DNA from: Streptomyces sp. NBC_00569
GTDB lineage: Bacteria > Actinomycetota > Actinomycetes > Streptomycetales > Streptomycetaceae
DNA length: 64,000 nt
Assembly (NCBI RefSeq): GCF_036345255.1
Contig: NZ_CP107783.1
Coordinates: forward strand, 6,556,001-6,620,000
Reading direction: 5' to 3'
Part shown: positions 1 through 8,599 of the stretch, in pieces
How the letters are laid out: the number at the start of each line of letters is the position of its first letter
Position numbering within the stretch: the stretch's first letter is position 1
The notes under the pieces: generated by a model
The model's input: only the letters and a program-made list of their open reading frames with translations
What the model was told of the DNA's origin: nothing
Databases searched by the model: none
Program-made: the position numbers and the translations under genes

Positions 1-14
1 CGGAAAGCCTTGTA

Positions 15-473
15 GTGACCGCCACTGACCGTTCCCTCGAGCTCATCACCACCGCCGCACAGGCGGCTGCCGACAAGCTCGCGCACGACATCATCGCGTA
101 CGACGTCAGCGATGTGCTGTCGATCACCGACGCCTTCCTGCTGGCCTCCGCGCCCAACGACCGCCAGGTCAAGTCGATCGTCGACGAGATCGAGGAGCGC
201 CTGAACAAGGAGCTCGGCGCCAAGCCGGTCCGCCGCGAGGGCGACCGCGACGCCCGCTGGATCCTCCTCGACTACGTCGACATCGTCGTCCACGTCCAGC
301 ACAGCGAGGAGCGGGTCTTCTACGCCCTCGAGCGCCTGTGGAAGGACTGCCCCGAGCTGGAGCTTCCCGAGGACGCCAAGGCCACCCGTGGCAAGGCGGC
401 GGAGCACGCCCAGGCGACGCAGGCCGCGGAGGAGGCCGAGGAGCTTCGCGAGCTGGGCGGAGAGCTGCGTTGA
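15..473 (+). CDS. rsfS: Ribosomal silencing factor RsfS
   Basis: RsfS-family protein of 152 aa. It binds ribosomal protein uL14 on the large subunit and blocks subunit joining when nutrients are scarce. The core runs through about residue 110, with the family signatures NDRQVKSIVDEIEE, a basic RREGDRDARWILLDY stretch and VHVQHSEERVFYALERLW. The last 40 residues are an Ala/Glu-rich tail longer than in E. coli, common in actinobacterial members. Start is GTG at 15, preceded by GGAAAG. The next gene starts on the stop codon, so translation is coupled. No cofactor or catalytic site is expected. Confidence 0.95.
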   Translation: MTATDRSLELITTAAQAAADKLAHDIIAYDVSDVLSITDAFLLASAPNDRQVKSIVDEIEERLNKELGAKPVRREGDRDARWILLDYVDIVVHVQHSEERVFYALERLWKDCPELELPEDAKATRGKAAEHAQATQAAEEAEELRELGGELR

Positions 474-1147
474 CCGCCGCGGGGGCCGGCGCCGGTGCGG
501 CCGGGGGAGCGGCCCGCGGACGGCGCGTCATCCTGTGGCGGCACGGCCAGACCGCCTGGAACCTGGAGCGCCGCTTCCAGGGCTCCACGGACATCGGCCT
601 GACCGAGACCGGCGTCGCCCAGGCCCGCCGGGCGGCCCGGCTGCTCGCCTCGCTGAAGCCGGACGCCATCGTCGCGTCCGACCTCAGCAGGGCCGCCGCC
701 ACGGCCGCCGAGCTGGCCGCGCTCACGGGCCTCGACGTCACGCACGACGAGGGCCTGCGCGAGACCTACGCCGGTGAGTGGCAGGGCCTCACGCACGACG
801 AGATCATCGGCCGTTACGGCGACCAGTACGCCGCGTGGAAGCGCGGCGAGCCGGTGCGCCGCGGCGGCGGCGAGCTCGAGACGGAGGTCGCCGACCGGGC
901 CGCCCCCATCGTGCTCAGCCACACGGAGAAGCTGCCGCAGGACGGCACGCTCGTCGTGGTCAGCCACGGCGGCACGATCCGCACCACCATCGGGCGCCTC
1001 CTCGGTCTCGAGGCCCACCACTGGGAAGGTCTCGGGGGTCTCTCCAACTGCTGCTGGTCCGTCCTCGGCCAGGGGGCACGCGGCTGGCGGCTGCTGGAGC
1101 ACAACGCGGGCACGCTCCCGGAGCCCGTGCTCGGCGACGACGACTGA
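470..1147 (+). CDS. Histidine phosphatase family protein (phosphoglycerate-mutase-like)
   Basis: Cytoplasmic protein of about 225 aa in the histidine phosphatase superfamily. The catalytic RHG motif (LWRHGQTAWN) lies near residue 22, the second half-site SDLSRAAATAAEL follows, and the C-terminal catalytic His is in VVVSHGGTIRTTIGRLLG. I place the start at TTG 470, which overlaps the rsfS stop (TTGA) and has GGCGGAG about 7 nt upstream; longer in-frame starts inside rsfS are unlikely. Coupling to rsfS is usual in Streptomyces. The family covers phosphoglycerate mutases and broad phosphatases; the substrate cannot be read from sequence, so a specific mutase role is not claimed. Confidence 0.88.
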   Translation: MTAAGAGAGAAGGAARGRRVILWRHGQTAWNLERRFQGSTDIGLTETGVAQARRAARLLASLKPDAIVASDLSRAAATAAELAALTGLDVTHDEGLRETYAGEWQGLTHDEIIGRYGDQYAAWKRGEPVRRGGGELETEVADRAAPIVLSHTEKLPQDGTLVVVSHGGTIRTTIGRLLGLEAHHWEGLGGLSNCCWSVLGQGARGWRLLEHNAGTLPEPVLGDDD

Positions 1148-1173
1148 GTCCCCGACGGGGCCGGACGGCCGGA

Positions 1174-1204
1174 TTTCACTTTCCGGCAGGTCGCAGGCTA
1201 AAGT
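1174..1204 (+). promoter_or_regulatory. Possible promoter for tRNA-Ala copy 1
   Basis: TTTCAC (1174-1179) and TAAAGT (1199-1204) sit about 19 bp apart, 40 bp before the tRNA. The -35 match is weak. Confidence 0.35.
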
Positions 1205-1243
1205 TCTTCTTGTTCGCAGCCGCGCAGTGCGGGGAGAACGCAA

Positions 1244-1316
1244 GGGGCTATAGCTCAGTTGGTAGAGCGCCTGCATGGCATGCAGGAGGTCAGGAGTTCA
1301 ATTCTCCTTAGCTCCA
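1244..1316 (+). tRNA. tRNA-Ala (anticodon GGC), copy 1
   Basis: 73-nt cloverleaf. The acceptor pairs GGGGCTA with TAGCTCC plus discriminator A. The D-arm is GCTC/GAGC. The anticodon stem is CCTGC/GCAGG around loop ATGGCAT, giving anticodon GGC, which reads GCC. The T-arm is AGGAG/CTCCT with loop TTCAATT. CCA is not encoded beyond the natural A. It is identical to the copy at 2214. Confidence 0.97.
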
Positions 1317-1340
1317 CAGTCGAAGCGTCCGCTTCACAAA

Positions 1341-1371
1341 GATCCCGTCCGGGTTAGGGCGGGATTTTTTG
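1341..1371 (+). terminator. Intrinsic terminator after tRNA-Ala copy 1
   Basis: ATCCCG/CGGGAT stem around a C-rich, G-rich loop, followed directly by a run of six T. The rest of the 299-bp stretch to the next gene at 1617 shows no coding signal; only a possible T-rich promoter patch is seen. Confidence 0.8.
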
Positions 1372-1616
1372 TTACCCGGCACACTTTCTCCAACTGCCTT
1401 GAGGTGCTTGGTGTCCCAGGGGCGTATAGGTCTGCGGATGTGGTCCTCGTGTGTGGGTGTGTGCGTAAGTGCTGGCCGGAGCGGGCGAACTCGGCGCCGT
1501 GTCCGGACCGGTACTCATGCGTCGCTGACCGTGACGCTCCGGCCGTGGCAGAATCGGACGGCCGGTAGAGGGTCGCGTCCGATGGACGAAGACGGCCCGA
1601 CGGGAGGGAGAACGCG

Positions 1617-1841
1617 ATGCCCGCGCGCATCACCGAGGCGGCCGACCGCCCCCTCGGCGTGACAGTGAGACCGGCCGAAGCGGCCCATAGCGGGCAGCAC
1701 ATGACTCTCCCTTCCCCCGCCCCCTCTTCTCCCCCTTTCCTCGACTGTCCGTCCTGCGGCTCCCTCCACGTCGCGCAGATGCTCGGCGGCAACGCCGGGA
1801 TCTCGTACGTGTGCACGGCCTGCGGCCACAGCTGGAGCTGA
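1617..1841 (+). CDS. Small zinc-ribbon protein, unknown function
   Basis: 74 aa, not recognised beyond its fold. The N-terminal 40 residues are Pro/Ser rich and probably disordered. The C-terminal part holds two CxxC knuckles (DCPSCGS and CTACGHSW) separated by about 20 residues, a classical zinc ribbon as in TFIIS- or RPB9-like domains. ATG 1617 has GGGAGGGAG about 9 nt upstream; the internal ATG at 1701 has no ribosome binding site. The next gene starts 3 nt after the stop, so the two small proteins are probably co-translated. They sit between the two tRNA-Ala genes. Confidence 0.75.
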   Translation: MPARITEAADRPLGVTVRPAEAAHSGQHMTLPSPAPSSPPFLDCPSCGSLHVAQMLGGNAGISYVCTACGHSWS

Positions 1842-1844
1842 TCG

Positions 1845-2078
1845 ATGGGTGCACACAGGAGGACGTGCGACTGGTGCGGCAGCGGCACGCCCATCGTCAG
1901 GGACATGGAGCCGGTCAATCCCGACTACCAGTACTGGTGCGAGGAGTGCGCGCGGGCGCTGATCATAAAGGGCGACCCGATCGAGACATATCGGGAGCTG
2001 GAGGGCGAGCCGATCTATGGCCGGCTGCTCGACGAGCACTGCACGCTCAAGCGGTTCTATTCGTTCGCCACGGCCTGA
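1845..2078 (+). CDS. Small four-cysteine zinc-finger protein, unknown function
   Basis: 77 aa with CDWCGSG near residue 8 and CEEC near residue 32, a likely Cys4 zinc site, then an acidic helical tail that includes EGEPIYGRLL. ATG 1845 follows the preceding stop by 3 nt and has GGAG (1834-1837) with good spacing inside the end of the upstream gene. Both proteins of the pair are metal-binding, which suggests a joint nucleic-acid or protein-binding role, but I recognise no functional family. Confidence 0.72.
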   Translation: MGAHRRTCDWCGSGTPIVRDMEPVNPDYQYWCEECARALIIKGDPIETYRELEGEPIYGRLLDEHCTLKRFYSFATA

Positions 2079-2121
2079 GGGTGGAGTAAATCCGGGCAAA
2101 TCGGACCAAGGTGGAAACGAT

Positions 2122-2150
2122 TTGGTGATGCACCGGGTGCCCGGTAATGT
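2122..2150 (+). promoter_or_regulatory. Promoter candidate for tRNA-Ala copy 2
   Basis: TTGGTG (2122-2127), 17-bp spacer, TAATGT (2145-2150). The tRNA starts 63 bp downstream. It is a better match than the candidate before copy 1. Confidence 0.5.
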
Positions 2151-2213
2151 TGGCGTCGCCGCCGGGGAAACCGGGCGACACGGTGAACATGCGGCTCGGC
2201 CGCATGGCCACGA

Positions 2214-2286
2214 GGGGCTATAGCTCAGTTGGTAGAGCGCCTGCATGGCATGCAGGAGGTCAGGAGTTCAATTCTCCTTAGCTCCA
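2214..2286 (+). tRNA. tRNA-Ala (anticodon GGC), copy 2
   Basis: Identical over all 73 nt to the tRNA at 1244-1316, with the same GGC anticodon. The flanks are unrelated apart from a few bases, so it is a second gene with its own promoter and terminator. Confidence 0.97.
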
Positions 2287-2300
2287 CAGTAGTTGGACAT

Positions 2301-2335
2301 GAAGACGGGCCACCCGAACAGGGTGGCCCGTCTTC
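2301..2335. terminator. Perfect 15-bp hairpin terminator, probably bidirectional
   Basis: Arms 2301-2315 (begins GAAGACGGGCC) and 2321-2335 are exact reverse complements around loop GAACA. There is no T run. It lies between the rightward tRNA and the leftward NuoF-like gene, so it can serve both. Confidence 0.8.
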
Positions 2336-2374
2336 GTATGCCGCCACGCAGCCCCGCGGGGCGCGGTCACGGGG

Positions 2375-3964
2375 TCAGCCGCGCCCGCTGCCCAGCGCCC
2401 TGCGCCCCCGGCCCGGCGGGAGCGCGGGCGGCAGGGCCGGACGGGCCGGAACCGCCGCCGGGTCCTCCTCGATACGGAGCGCCAGCGCGGGGCACCGGCG
2501 TACGGCCCGTACGGCCCGCGCCTCCGAATAGCGCGCCACCGGGGCCTCCGCCACCGAGGGGTAGCCGTCGGGGCCCAGCTGGATCAGCTCCGGCACGATG
2601 TCCGCGCACAGGCCGTGGCCCTCGCACAGCGTCCAGTCCACCGCGAGCCGCCGGCCGCTGGGGGACTCGCCCTGCGGCGCCTCCGTGTGCAGGGGCAGCA
2701 CGCCCTGCACCGGGCGCCCGCAGCCGCCGCCCAGGACATGCGCGGCCAGATCGTCCGTGAACGCCGAGATCGTCGACTCCAGGAACGCCGCCGAACCGTC
2801 CGGGTGCTTGCACGCGCCGCGGCGCTTCACCGCCCTGGTGACCTGCTGGAGGGCTTCGAGGGCGGTGGGGCCGCCGCCGTTCAGCACGTCCTCCAGGCCG
2901 CGCGCCGCCGCCGGCAGACCCAGATAGCAGGGCCCGCACTGACCCGCGCTCTCCGAGGCCAGCCACTGCGCCACCCGCAGCGCCTCGCCGAGCGGGCAGG
3001 TGTCCGGGCCGATCGGCAGGATCGCGCCCGCGCCGAGCGCGCCGCCCGCGGCCTCCAGGGAGGCGCGGGAGACGACCGCCTCCTGCGCCGCGAAGGCGTC
3101 GAGCCACTTGCCGTGATAGCCGCCCGTGAGCACGCCCTGGGGCATCGGCGGGGCGCCCGCGAGCTGGAGCACGTACCGCAGGGGCACTCCCGCAGGCACT
3201 TCGAGGACCATCGGACGGGCGACGGCTCCGGAGAGGGTCAGCAGGATCGTGCCGGGCTCGTCGCGCAGGCCCGTGCGGCAGTAGCGCTCGGGCCCGGTGC
3301 GGGCCGCGACGGCGAGCTGGGCGAAGGTCTCGGCGTTCGACAGCAGCGTGGGCGCGCCGCCGACCCCGGAGTCGGAGGCGCGCACCTTGCGGCCCGGAGG
3401 CACCGGGGGGCCGCCGTCCGCCGAGCGGATCAGCGCGGAGGACTCCCCGGTGACCATGCGTACGGGGTTGCGCTGCACGCGCGCGCGTAGCGGGGCGCCA
3501 CGGCGGTTGGACAGGCCCCTTTCGAGGAGGGCCGCCTGCATGGACGCCTCGGTGGAGTCGCGGGTCACGCCCACCACGAGTGTGCGGGCGCCGAGCGCCT
3601 CGGCGACCAGGAGCGCGCCGTCGAGGATGAGGTGCGGGGCGCGGTTGATCAGCACCGTGTCCTTGCGGCAGGCGGGTTCGTCCTCGCTGCCGTTGACCAC
3701 GACGACGGGGCGCACCCCGCGGCGTATCGCGGACTGGGCGACGGCGCGCAGCTTCTTGGCGAAGGGGAACCCCGCGCCGCCGCGGCCGCGCAGCGATATC
3801 TGCCCGGCCAGCGCGGCCAGTTGCTCACCGCCCATCGGTTCGAGGGGGCCGTGAACTTTGAGATGCATGTCGAGGTCGAGTCGCTCGACCAGGTCGAAGC
3901 CCGAGGTGAGCTGGGGGAGACCGACGACGCGGACTTCGGGGACGTCGGGCAGCGCGGTGTTCAC
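2375..3964 (-). CDS. NuoF-like flavoprotein fused to a 3Fe-4S-type ferredoxin
   Basis: 529 aa. Residues about 40-400 resemble the NADH-binding NuoF subunit of complex I: LRGRGGAGFP (59-67) for NAD(H)/FMN and VVNGSEDEPACRKD (89-102) for FMN. An SLBB-like region follows, then the Fe-S region around 338-390. That region has C343, C346 and C385, but Ala340 stands where NuoF has its first cluster cysteine. Residues about 437-500 form a ferredoxin with CEGHGLC (447-453) and a distal CP (491-492), the CxxHxxC...CP layout of single-cluster actinobacterial ferredoxins. It is probably an electron carrier taking electrons from NAD(P)H. The GTG start overlaps the stop of the upstream haem membrane gene (GTGA) with GGAGG before it, so the two are coupled and probably partners. 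The acceptor is unknown. Confidence 0.85.
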   Translation of the reverse strand: MNTALPDVPEVRVVGLPQLTSGFDLVERLDLDMHLKVHGPLEPMGGEQLAALAGQISLRGRGGAGFPFAKKLRAVAQSAIRRGVRPVVVVNGSEDEPACRKDTVLINRAPHLILDGALLVAEALGARTLVVGVTRDSTEASMQAALLERGLSNRRGAPLRARVQRNPVRMVTGESSALIRSADGGPPVPPGRKVRASDSGVGGAPTLLSNAETFAQLAVAARTGPERYCRTGLRDEPGTILLTLSGAVARPMVLEVPAGVPLRYVLQLAGAPPMPQGVLTGGYHGKWLDAFAAQEAVVSRASLEAAGGALGAGAILPIGPDTCPLGEALRVAQWLASESAGQCGPCYLGLPAAARGLEDVLNGGGPTALEALQQVTRAVKRRGACKHPDGSAAFLESTISAFTDDLAAHVLGGGCGRPVQGVLPLHTEAPQGESPSGRRLAVDWTLCEGHGLCADIVPELIQLGPDGYPSVAEAPVARYSEARAVRAVRRCPALALRIEEDPAAVPARPALPPALPPGRGRRALGSGRG

Positions 3965-5274
3965 TGAATGCCTCCGGGCGGCGTGTTCCAGGGCTCACCC
4001 GCGGCGGGTGCCTGGAACGGGCCGGGCAGCGTTTCGGTGGCGGACTCTTCCTCGAAGCTCGGGATGCCGCCGTAGGGGGTGTCGAGAGTGGGGTCGTACG
4101 CCGAGGGGGGTGCCGGAGCGGGGGGCGGCGGGGACGGGGCCGGCCAGCGCTCGGGGGGCTCGGGGTCGACGAACGGGAGGGCCTCGGTGGGCTGGAGGTC
4201 CAGGAGGGTCAGCGGATCGCCGGGGAGCGGGTCGCCGAAGAGCGGGTCCACCGGGGTCGAGACCGCGCGGTAGGCGGCCGAGAAGCCGATGCCCGCGGTG
4301 GCGGGGCGCGGCTCGAACGCGGGGCGCGCCGGAGCCTCGTACAGCGGTGGCATGCCGGGGGACGGCATCTGGAGCGGGTTGTCGCGCGGCCGCGGCGGGG
4401 GCTCGCGGTTCACGTCGAAGCGGGAGCCGGACGGTGCGGGGCGGCCGGCGCCGCCGGGCAGCGGGGATTCGGTGACGTCCCTGCGGCGGGTGCCCTGAGT
4501 CCTGCCGTCACCGTCGAGGAGCGCGAGGACGCGGGCGGCGACCTTGCGCTTGACCGGTCCCGGCGCCGCGCGCAGGGCGACCGCACCGCCCACGGCGACC
4601 AGGCACAGGCAGTACAGGACCACCACGTAGGTCTTCGGCTGCCGGCCCGCGTACAGGCCGTGGATCAGCGCGGAGCACCAGGCGGGGTAGGCCAGCATGT
4701 GCAGGGCGCGCCAGCGGGAGGCGATCTGGGCCGGGGAGGCGAAGGCCTTGCGCAGCGCGCCGGTGACGCCGGTGGTGACCATCAGGAGCCCGGCGAGCGA
4801 GCCGAGGCCGATCAGGCCCGCGCTGCCGGTCACACCGAGCCCGAAGGGGATCAGCGCGCCGACCACGGACACATGGTCGAGGGCCAGCTTGACCGTGACG
4901 TGCAGCAGCAGGAAGCCGATCGAGGCGACCGCCGTGGCCCGGTGCACGCCCTGGGAGAGCAGGCGCTGGCGCGAGGTCAGGAACAGCCGGTCGGAGGCGA
5001 CCAGGCCCCAGACGACGGACGCCGTCAGGGAGACCAGGGACAGCACTCCGGTGGTGAAGTCGAGCGCGGCGCGGAAGGCGTCGCTCCCGACGAGGACCAC
5101 GAGGGGTATCAGGAGCAGCGCCGCCGCGCACAGGACCCCTCGTGCCGTCCGGCTGGGTGCGGGGGACGGGCGGATCCTGCGCCGGGGGCGCCGGGTATTT
5201 CGAAGCTGGGGGAACGGATTCAGCGGCTGCCCGTTCGTCGGGGAGTTCAACGGGGAGTTCAGTGGAGGGTTCAT
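3961..5274 (-). CDS. Bis-haem ferric-reductase-like membrane protein with long Pro-rich tail
   Basis: About 437 aa. A short Asn/Pro repeat start (LNSPLNSP) precedes five or six hydrophobic helices between residues 45 and 235. One helix has H111 and H125 (H-X13-H) and another H192 and H205 (H-X12-H), the two-haem signature spacing of NOX/ferric-reductase/MsrQ-type membrane domains. The remaining 200 residues are Pro/Gly-rich and cytosolic or extracellular, with no recognisable domain. No flavin or NAD domain is fused; the coupled downstream NuoF-ferredoxin gene probably supplies electrons. The ATG at 5274 is preferred over an upstream in-frame start at 5334 because GGAG lies 9 nt before it. 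Confidence 0.82.
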   Translation of the reverse strand: MNPPLNSPLNSPTNGQPLNPFPQLRNTRRPRRRIRPSPAPSRTARGVLCAAALLLIPLVVLVGSDAFRAALDFTTGVLSLVSLTASVVWGLVASDRLFLTSRQRLLSQGVHRATAVASIGFLLLHVTVKLALDHVSVVGALIPFGLGVTGSAGLIGLGSLAGLLMVTTGVTGALRKAFASPAQIASRWRALHMLAYPAWCSALIHGLYAGRQPKTYVVVLYCLCLVAVGGAVALRAAPGPVKRKVAARVLALLDGDGRTQGTRRRDVTESPLPGGAGRPAPSGSRFDVNREPPPRPRDNPLQMPSPGMPPLYEAPARPAFEPRPATAGIGFSAAYRAVSTPVDPLFGDPLPGDPLTLLDLQPTEALPFVDPEPPERWPAPSPPPPAPAPPSAYDPTLDTPYGGIPSFEEESATETLPGPFQAPAAGEPWNTPPGGIQ

Positions 5275-5525
5275 GGGGGCGACTCCGAATGGTTCGGCAA
5301 AGTGGTCCCGCTGCCGCACTCTAGGTCGACCCATACCAGCCAGTACGAGGTTTGAGTTATCTCGTTGTTATCTATCGGAGGTGTGGACTTTGTGTTGCCC
5401 CGATAGGGGTCGGTACGCGGGGTAACCCTTGGCCCATGCACCTTCCGAAGGCCTCCTTCGGCCCTTGCGCAGCCGTCCCGAGAGCCTCCCCGGTAAGCGC
5501 GTCGCGGCCCGTGTGGGCCCTGCGG

Positions 5526-5531
5526 TACCCT
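5526..5531 (+). promoter_or_regulatory. Putative -10 box for leuS leader transcript
   Basis: TACCCT lies 6 nt before the leader-peptide ATG, placing the likely transcription start at or near that ATG. No clear -35 is visible. The rest of 5275-5525 holds no gene; it contains a 7-bp perfect hairpin (CCGAAGG/CCTTCGG, 5445-5461). Confidence 0.4.
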
Positions 5532-5537
5532 GACGCC

Positions 5538-5576
5538 ATGCGTGCCGTACGCCTTCTGCTTAGCGAGCCGCGCTGA
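5538..5576 (+). CDS. leuS leader peptide (Leu-Leu-Leu)
   Basis: Twelve-codon ORF reading MRAVRLLLSEPR. It carries three consecutive Leu codons (CTT CTG CTT) and ends 45 nt before a terminator hairpin upstream of leuS. This is the arrangement of a ribosome-mediated attenuator: stalling at Leu codons for lack of Leu-tRNA should free the downstream RNA to form an antiterminator. The peptide itself is probably without function. Comparative work has predicted such attenuators upstream of leuS in some Streptomyces. Confidence 0.8.
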   Translation: MRAVRLLLSEPR

Positions 5577-5620
5577 TCAGTCCCGACCGCTGACGAATCG
5601 CGGATCGGAATCGGCGCGGC

Positions 5621-5650
5621 GCCCCCTCCTGTGCGAGGGGCATTTTTGTT
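5621..5650 (+). terminator. Attenuator terminator of leuS
   Basis: Stem GCCCC(C)TC/GAGGGGC followed by ATTTTTGTTT, a true U-tract, rare in this GC-rich genome. GCGCGGC (5614-5620), just 5' of the stem, can pair with GCCGCGC (5567-5573) at the end of the leader ORF. That pairing is blocked or allowed according to ribosome position. Confidence 0.8.
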
Positions 5651-5704
5651 TGGCCAGCGCGGTCAGTTCCGTAAGCAGAGACGATCGATGGAGCTTTGAG
5701 GATC

Positions 5705-8599
5705 ATGAGCGAGACGAATTCCGCTGCCGCTTCCGAGGTGGCCGCGCCGCACCGCTACACGGCGACCATGGCCGCCGACATCGAGGCACGCTGGCAGGAC
5801 TTCTGGGACGCCGACGGCACGTACGAGGCGCCGAACCCGAGCGGTGACCTGGCGGGCGACACCGAGGCGGACAGGGCGCTGGCCGCCAAGCCGAAGAAGT
5901 TCGTCATGGACATGTTCCCGTACCCCTCGGGCGCGGGCCTGCACGTCGGCCACCCGCTGGGCTACATCGCCACGGACGTCTTCGCGCGCTTCCAGCGCAT
6001 GAACGGGCACAACGTCCTGCACACGCTGGGCTTCGACGCCTTCGGCCTGCCCGCCGAGCAGTACGCCGTGCAGACGGGCACCCACCCGCGCACGTCCACC
6101 GAAGCCAACATGATCAACATGAAGTCCCAGCTGCGCCGGCTGGGCCTGGGCCACGACAAGCGCCGGTCGTTCGCCACGATCGACCCCGAGTACTACAAGT
6201 GGACCCAGTGGATCTTCGTCCAGATCTTCAACTCCTGGTACGACGACGAGGCGAAGAAGGCCCGTCCGATCGACCAGCTGATCGCGCAGTTCGAGAGCGG
6301 TGAACGCGCCGTACCGGACTCCACGCGCGCGTGGCACGAGCTGAACGCCGCCGAGCGGGCCGACGTACTGAGTGAGTACCGGCTGGCGTACGCCTCCGAG
6401 GCGCCCGTCAACTGGTGCCCCGGTCTGGGCACCGTCCTGGCCAACGAGGAGGTCACGGCCGACGGCCGCTCCGAGCGCGGCAACTACCCCGTCTTCAAGG
6501 CCAAGCTGCGCCAGTGGAACATGCGCATCACCGCCTACGCGGACCGCCTGCTGGACGACCTGGACGCCCTGGACTGGCCCGAGGCGATCAAGCTGCAGCA
6601 GCGGAACTGGATCGGCCGCTCCGAGGGCGCCCGCGTCGACTTCCCCGTCGGCGACGAGGCCATCACCGTCTTCACCACCCGTCAGGACACCCTGTTCGGC
6701 GCCACGTACATGGTCCTGGCGCCCGAGCACGACCTGGTGGACCGGATCGTTCCCGCCGTCTGGCCCGAGGGCACGCACGACGTCTGGACGGGCGGCCACG
6801 CGACGCCCGCCGAGGCCGTCGCCGCCTACCGCAAGCAGGCCGCCTCGAAGTCCGACGTCGAGCGCCAGGCCGAGGCCAAAGACAAGACCGGCGTCTTCAC
6901 CGGCGCGTACGCGACCAACCCGGTCAGCGGCGAGCAGGTCCCCGTCTTCATCGCCGACTACGTCCTGATGGGTTACGGCACCGGCGCGATCATGGCCGTC
7001 CCCGCCCACGACACCCGCGACTTCGCGTTCGCGCGCGCCTTCGAGCTGCCGATGCGCTGCGTCGTGGAGCCCTCGGACGACCGCGGCACCGACACCTCCA
7101 CGTGGGACGACGCGTTCGCCTCCTACGAGGCGCGGCTGGTCAACTCGGCGAGCGAGCAGATCTCCGTCGACGGTCTGGGCGTCACCGACGCCAAGGCGCG
7201 CATGACGGAGTGGCTGGAGCGCACCGGCATCGGCCGAGGCACCGTCAACTTCCGCCTGCGTGACTGGCTGTTCAGCCGTCAGCGCTACTGGGGCGAGCCC
7301 TTCCCGATCGTCTACGACGAGGACGGCGTCGCCCACTCGCTGCCCGAGTCCATGCTGCCGCTGGAACTGCCGGAGGTCGACGACTACAGCCCCCGCACGT
7401 TCGACCCGGACGACGCCGACACCCAGCCCGAGACCCCGCTGTCCCGCAACGGCGACTGGGTCCATGTCACGCTGGACCTGGGCGACGGACCCAAGAAGTA
7501 CCGCCGCGAGACCAACACCATGCCCAACTGGGCGGGTTCGTGCTGGTACGAGCTGCGCTACCTGGACCCGCACAACAGCGAGAAGCTGGTCGACCCGGCC
7601 ATCGAGGAGTACTGGATGGGCCCCCGTGAGGGGCAGCCGACCGGTGGCGTCGACCTGTACGTGGGCGGCGCCGAACACGCCGTGCTGCACCTGCTGTACG
7701 CCCGCTTCTGGTCGAAGATGCTGTTCGACCTGGGCCACGTCTCGTCGGCCGAGCCGTTCCACAAGCTGTACAACCAGGGCATGATCCAGGCCTACGTGTA
7801 CCGCGACAGTCGCGGTATCGCGGTGCCCGCCGCCGAGGTCGAGGAGCGCGACGGCGCGTACTACTACGAGGGCGAGAAGGTCTCCCGGCTGCTGGGCAAG
7901 ATGGGCAAGTCCCTGAAGAACGCCGTCACGCCGGACGAGATCTGCGCCGAGTACGGCGCGGACACCCTGCGCCTGTACGAGATGGCGATGGGCCCCCTGG
8001 ACGTGTCGCGGCCGTGGGACACGCGCGCGGTGGTGGGCCAGTTCCGTCTGCTGCAGCGCCTGTGGCGCAACATCGTCGACGAGGCGAGCGGCGAGGTCAC
8101 CGTCGTCGACACCGAGGACTCCGCCATCGACGGGAGCACGCTGCGCGCCCTGCACAAGGCGATCGACGGCGTCCGCCAGGACCTGGAGGGCATGCGGTTC
8201 AACACCGCCATCGCCAAGGTCACCGAGCTGAACAACCACCTGACCAAGGTCGGCGGCCCGCTGTCACGCAGCGTGGCCGAGCGCCTGGTGCTGCTGGTCG
8301 CCCCGCTGGCCCCGCACATCGCGGAGGAGCTGTGGCGCAAGCTGGGCCACACCGACTCCGTCGTCCACCAGGACTTCCCCGTCGCCGACCCCGCGTACGT
8401 CGTGGACGAGTCCGTGACCTGCGTCGTGCAGATCAAGGGCAAGGTCAAGGCGCGCCTGGAGGTGTCCCCGTCGATCTCCGACGAGGAACTGGAGAAGGTG
8501 GCCCTGGCCGACGAGCGCGTCGTCGCCGCGCTGGACGGCGCGGGCATCCGCAAGGTCATCGTGCGGGCGCCGAAGCTGGTGAACATCGTCCCCGCGTGA
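5705..8599 (+). CDS. leuS: Leucine--tRNA ligase
   Basis: 964-aa cytoplasmic class I aminoacyl-tRNA synthetase charging tRNA-Leu. The HIGH signature appears as [14 protein letters not shown] near residue 75 and the KMSKS loop as GKMGKSLKN near residue 735. The large connective editing domain lies between, with the conserved [19 protein letters not shown] motif near residue 325. The anticodon-binding and C-terminal domains follow. I prefer the ATG at 5705 (MSETNS...) to a TTG nine bases earlier. Expression is probably controlled by the attenuator at 5538-5650. Length is normal for the actinobacterial enzyme. The coding end is followed by tandem copies of its own stop region. Confidence 0.97.
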   Translation: MSETNSAAASEVAAPHRYTATMAADIEARWQDFWDADGTYEAPNPSGDLAGDTEADRALAAKPKKFVMDMFPYPSGAGLHVGHPLGYIATDVFARFQRMNGHNVLHTLGFDAFGLPAEQYAVQTGTHPRTSTEANMINMKSQLRRLGLGHDKRRSFATIDPEYYKWTQWIFVQIFNSWYDDEAKKARPIDQLIAQFESGERAVPDSTRAWHELNAAERADVLSEYRLAYASEAPVNWCPGLGTVLANEEVTADGRSERGNYPVFKAKLRQWNMRITAYADRLLDDLDALDWPEAIKLQQRNWIGRSEGARVDFPVGDEAITVFTTRQDTLFGATYMVLAPEHDLVDRIVPAVWPEGTHDVWTGGHATPAEAVAAYRKQAASKSDVERQAEAKDKTGVFTGAYATNPVSGEQVPVFIADYVLMGYGTGAIMAVPAHDTRDFAFARAFELPMRCVVEPSDDRGTDTSTWDDAFASYEARLVNSASEQISVDGLGVTDAKARMTEWLERTGIGRGTVNFRLRDWLFSRQRYWGEPFPIVYDEDGVAHSLPESMLPLELPEVDDYSPRTFDPDDADTQPETPLSRNGDWVHVTLDLGDGPKKYRRETNTMPNWAGSCWYELRYLDPHNSEKLVDPAIEEYWMGPREGQPTGGVDLYVGGAEHAVLHLLYARFWSKMLFDLGHVSSAEPFHKLYNQGMIQAYVYRDSRGIAVPAAEVEERDGAYYYEGEKVSRLLGKMGKSLKNAVTPDEICAEYGADTLRLYEMAMGPLDVSRPWDTRAVVGQFRLLQRLWRNIVDEASGEVTVVDTEDSAIDGSTLRALHKAIDGVRQDLEGMRFNTAIAKVTELNNHLTKVGGPLSRSVAERLVLLVAPLAPHIAEELWRKLGHTDSVVHQDFPVADPAYVVDESVTCVVQIKGKVKARLEVSPSISDEELEKVALADERVVAALDGAGIRKVIVRAPKLVNIVPA

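Noticed and set aside
5663..8239. 858-codon open frame on the minus strand opposite leuS
   Set aside because: It is a GC-driven mirror of leuS; it has no ribosome binding site and its composition is Val/Gly/Arg/Gln-rich without any domain.
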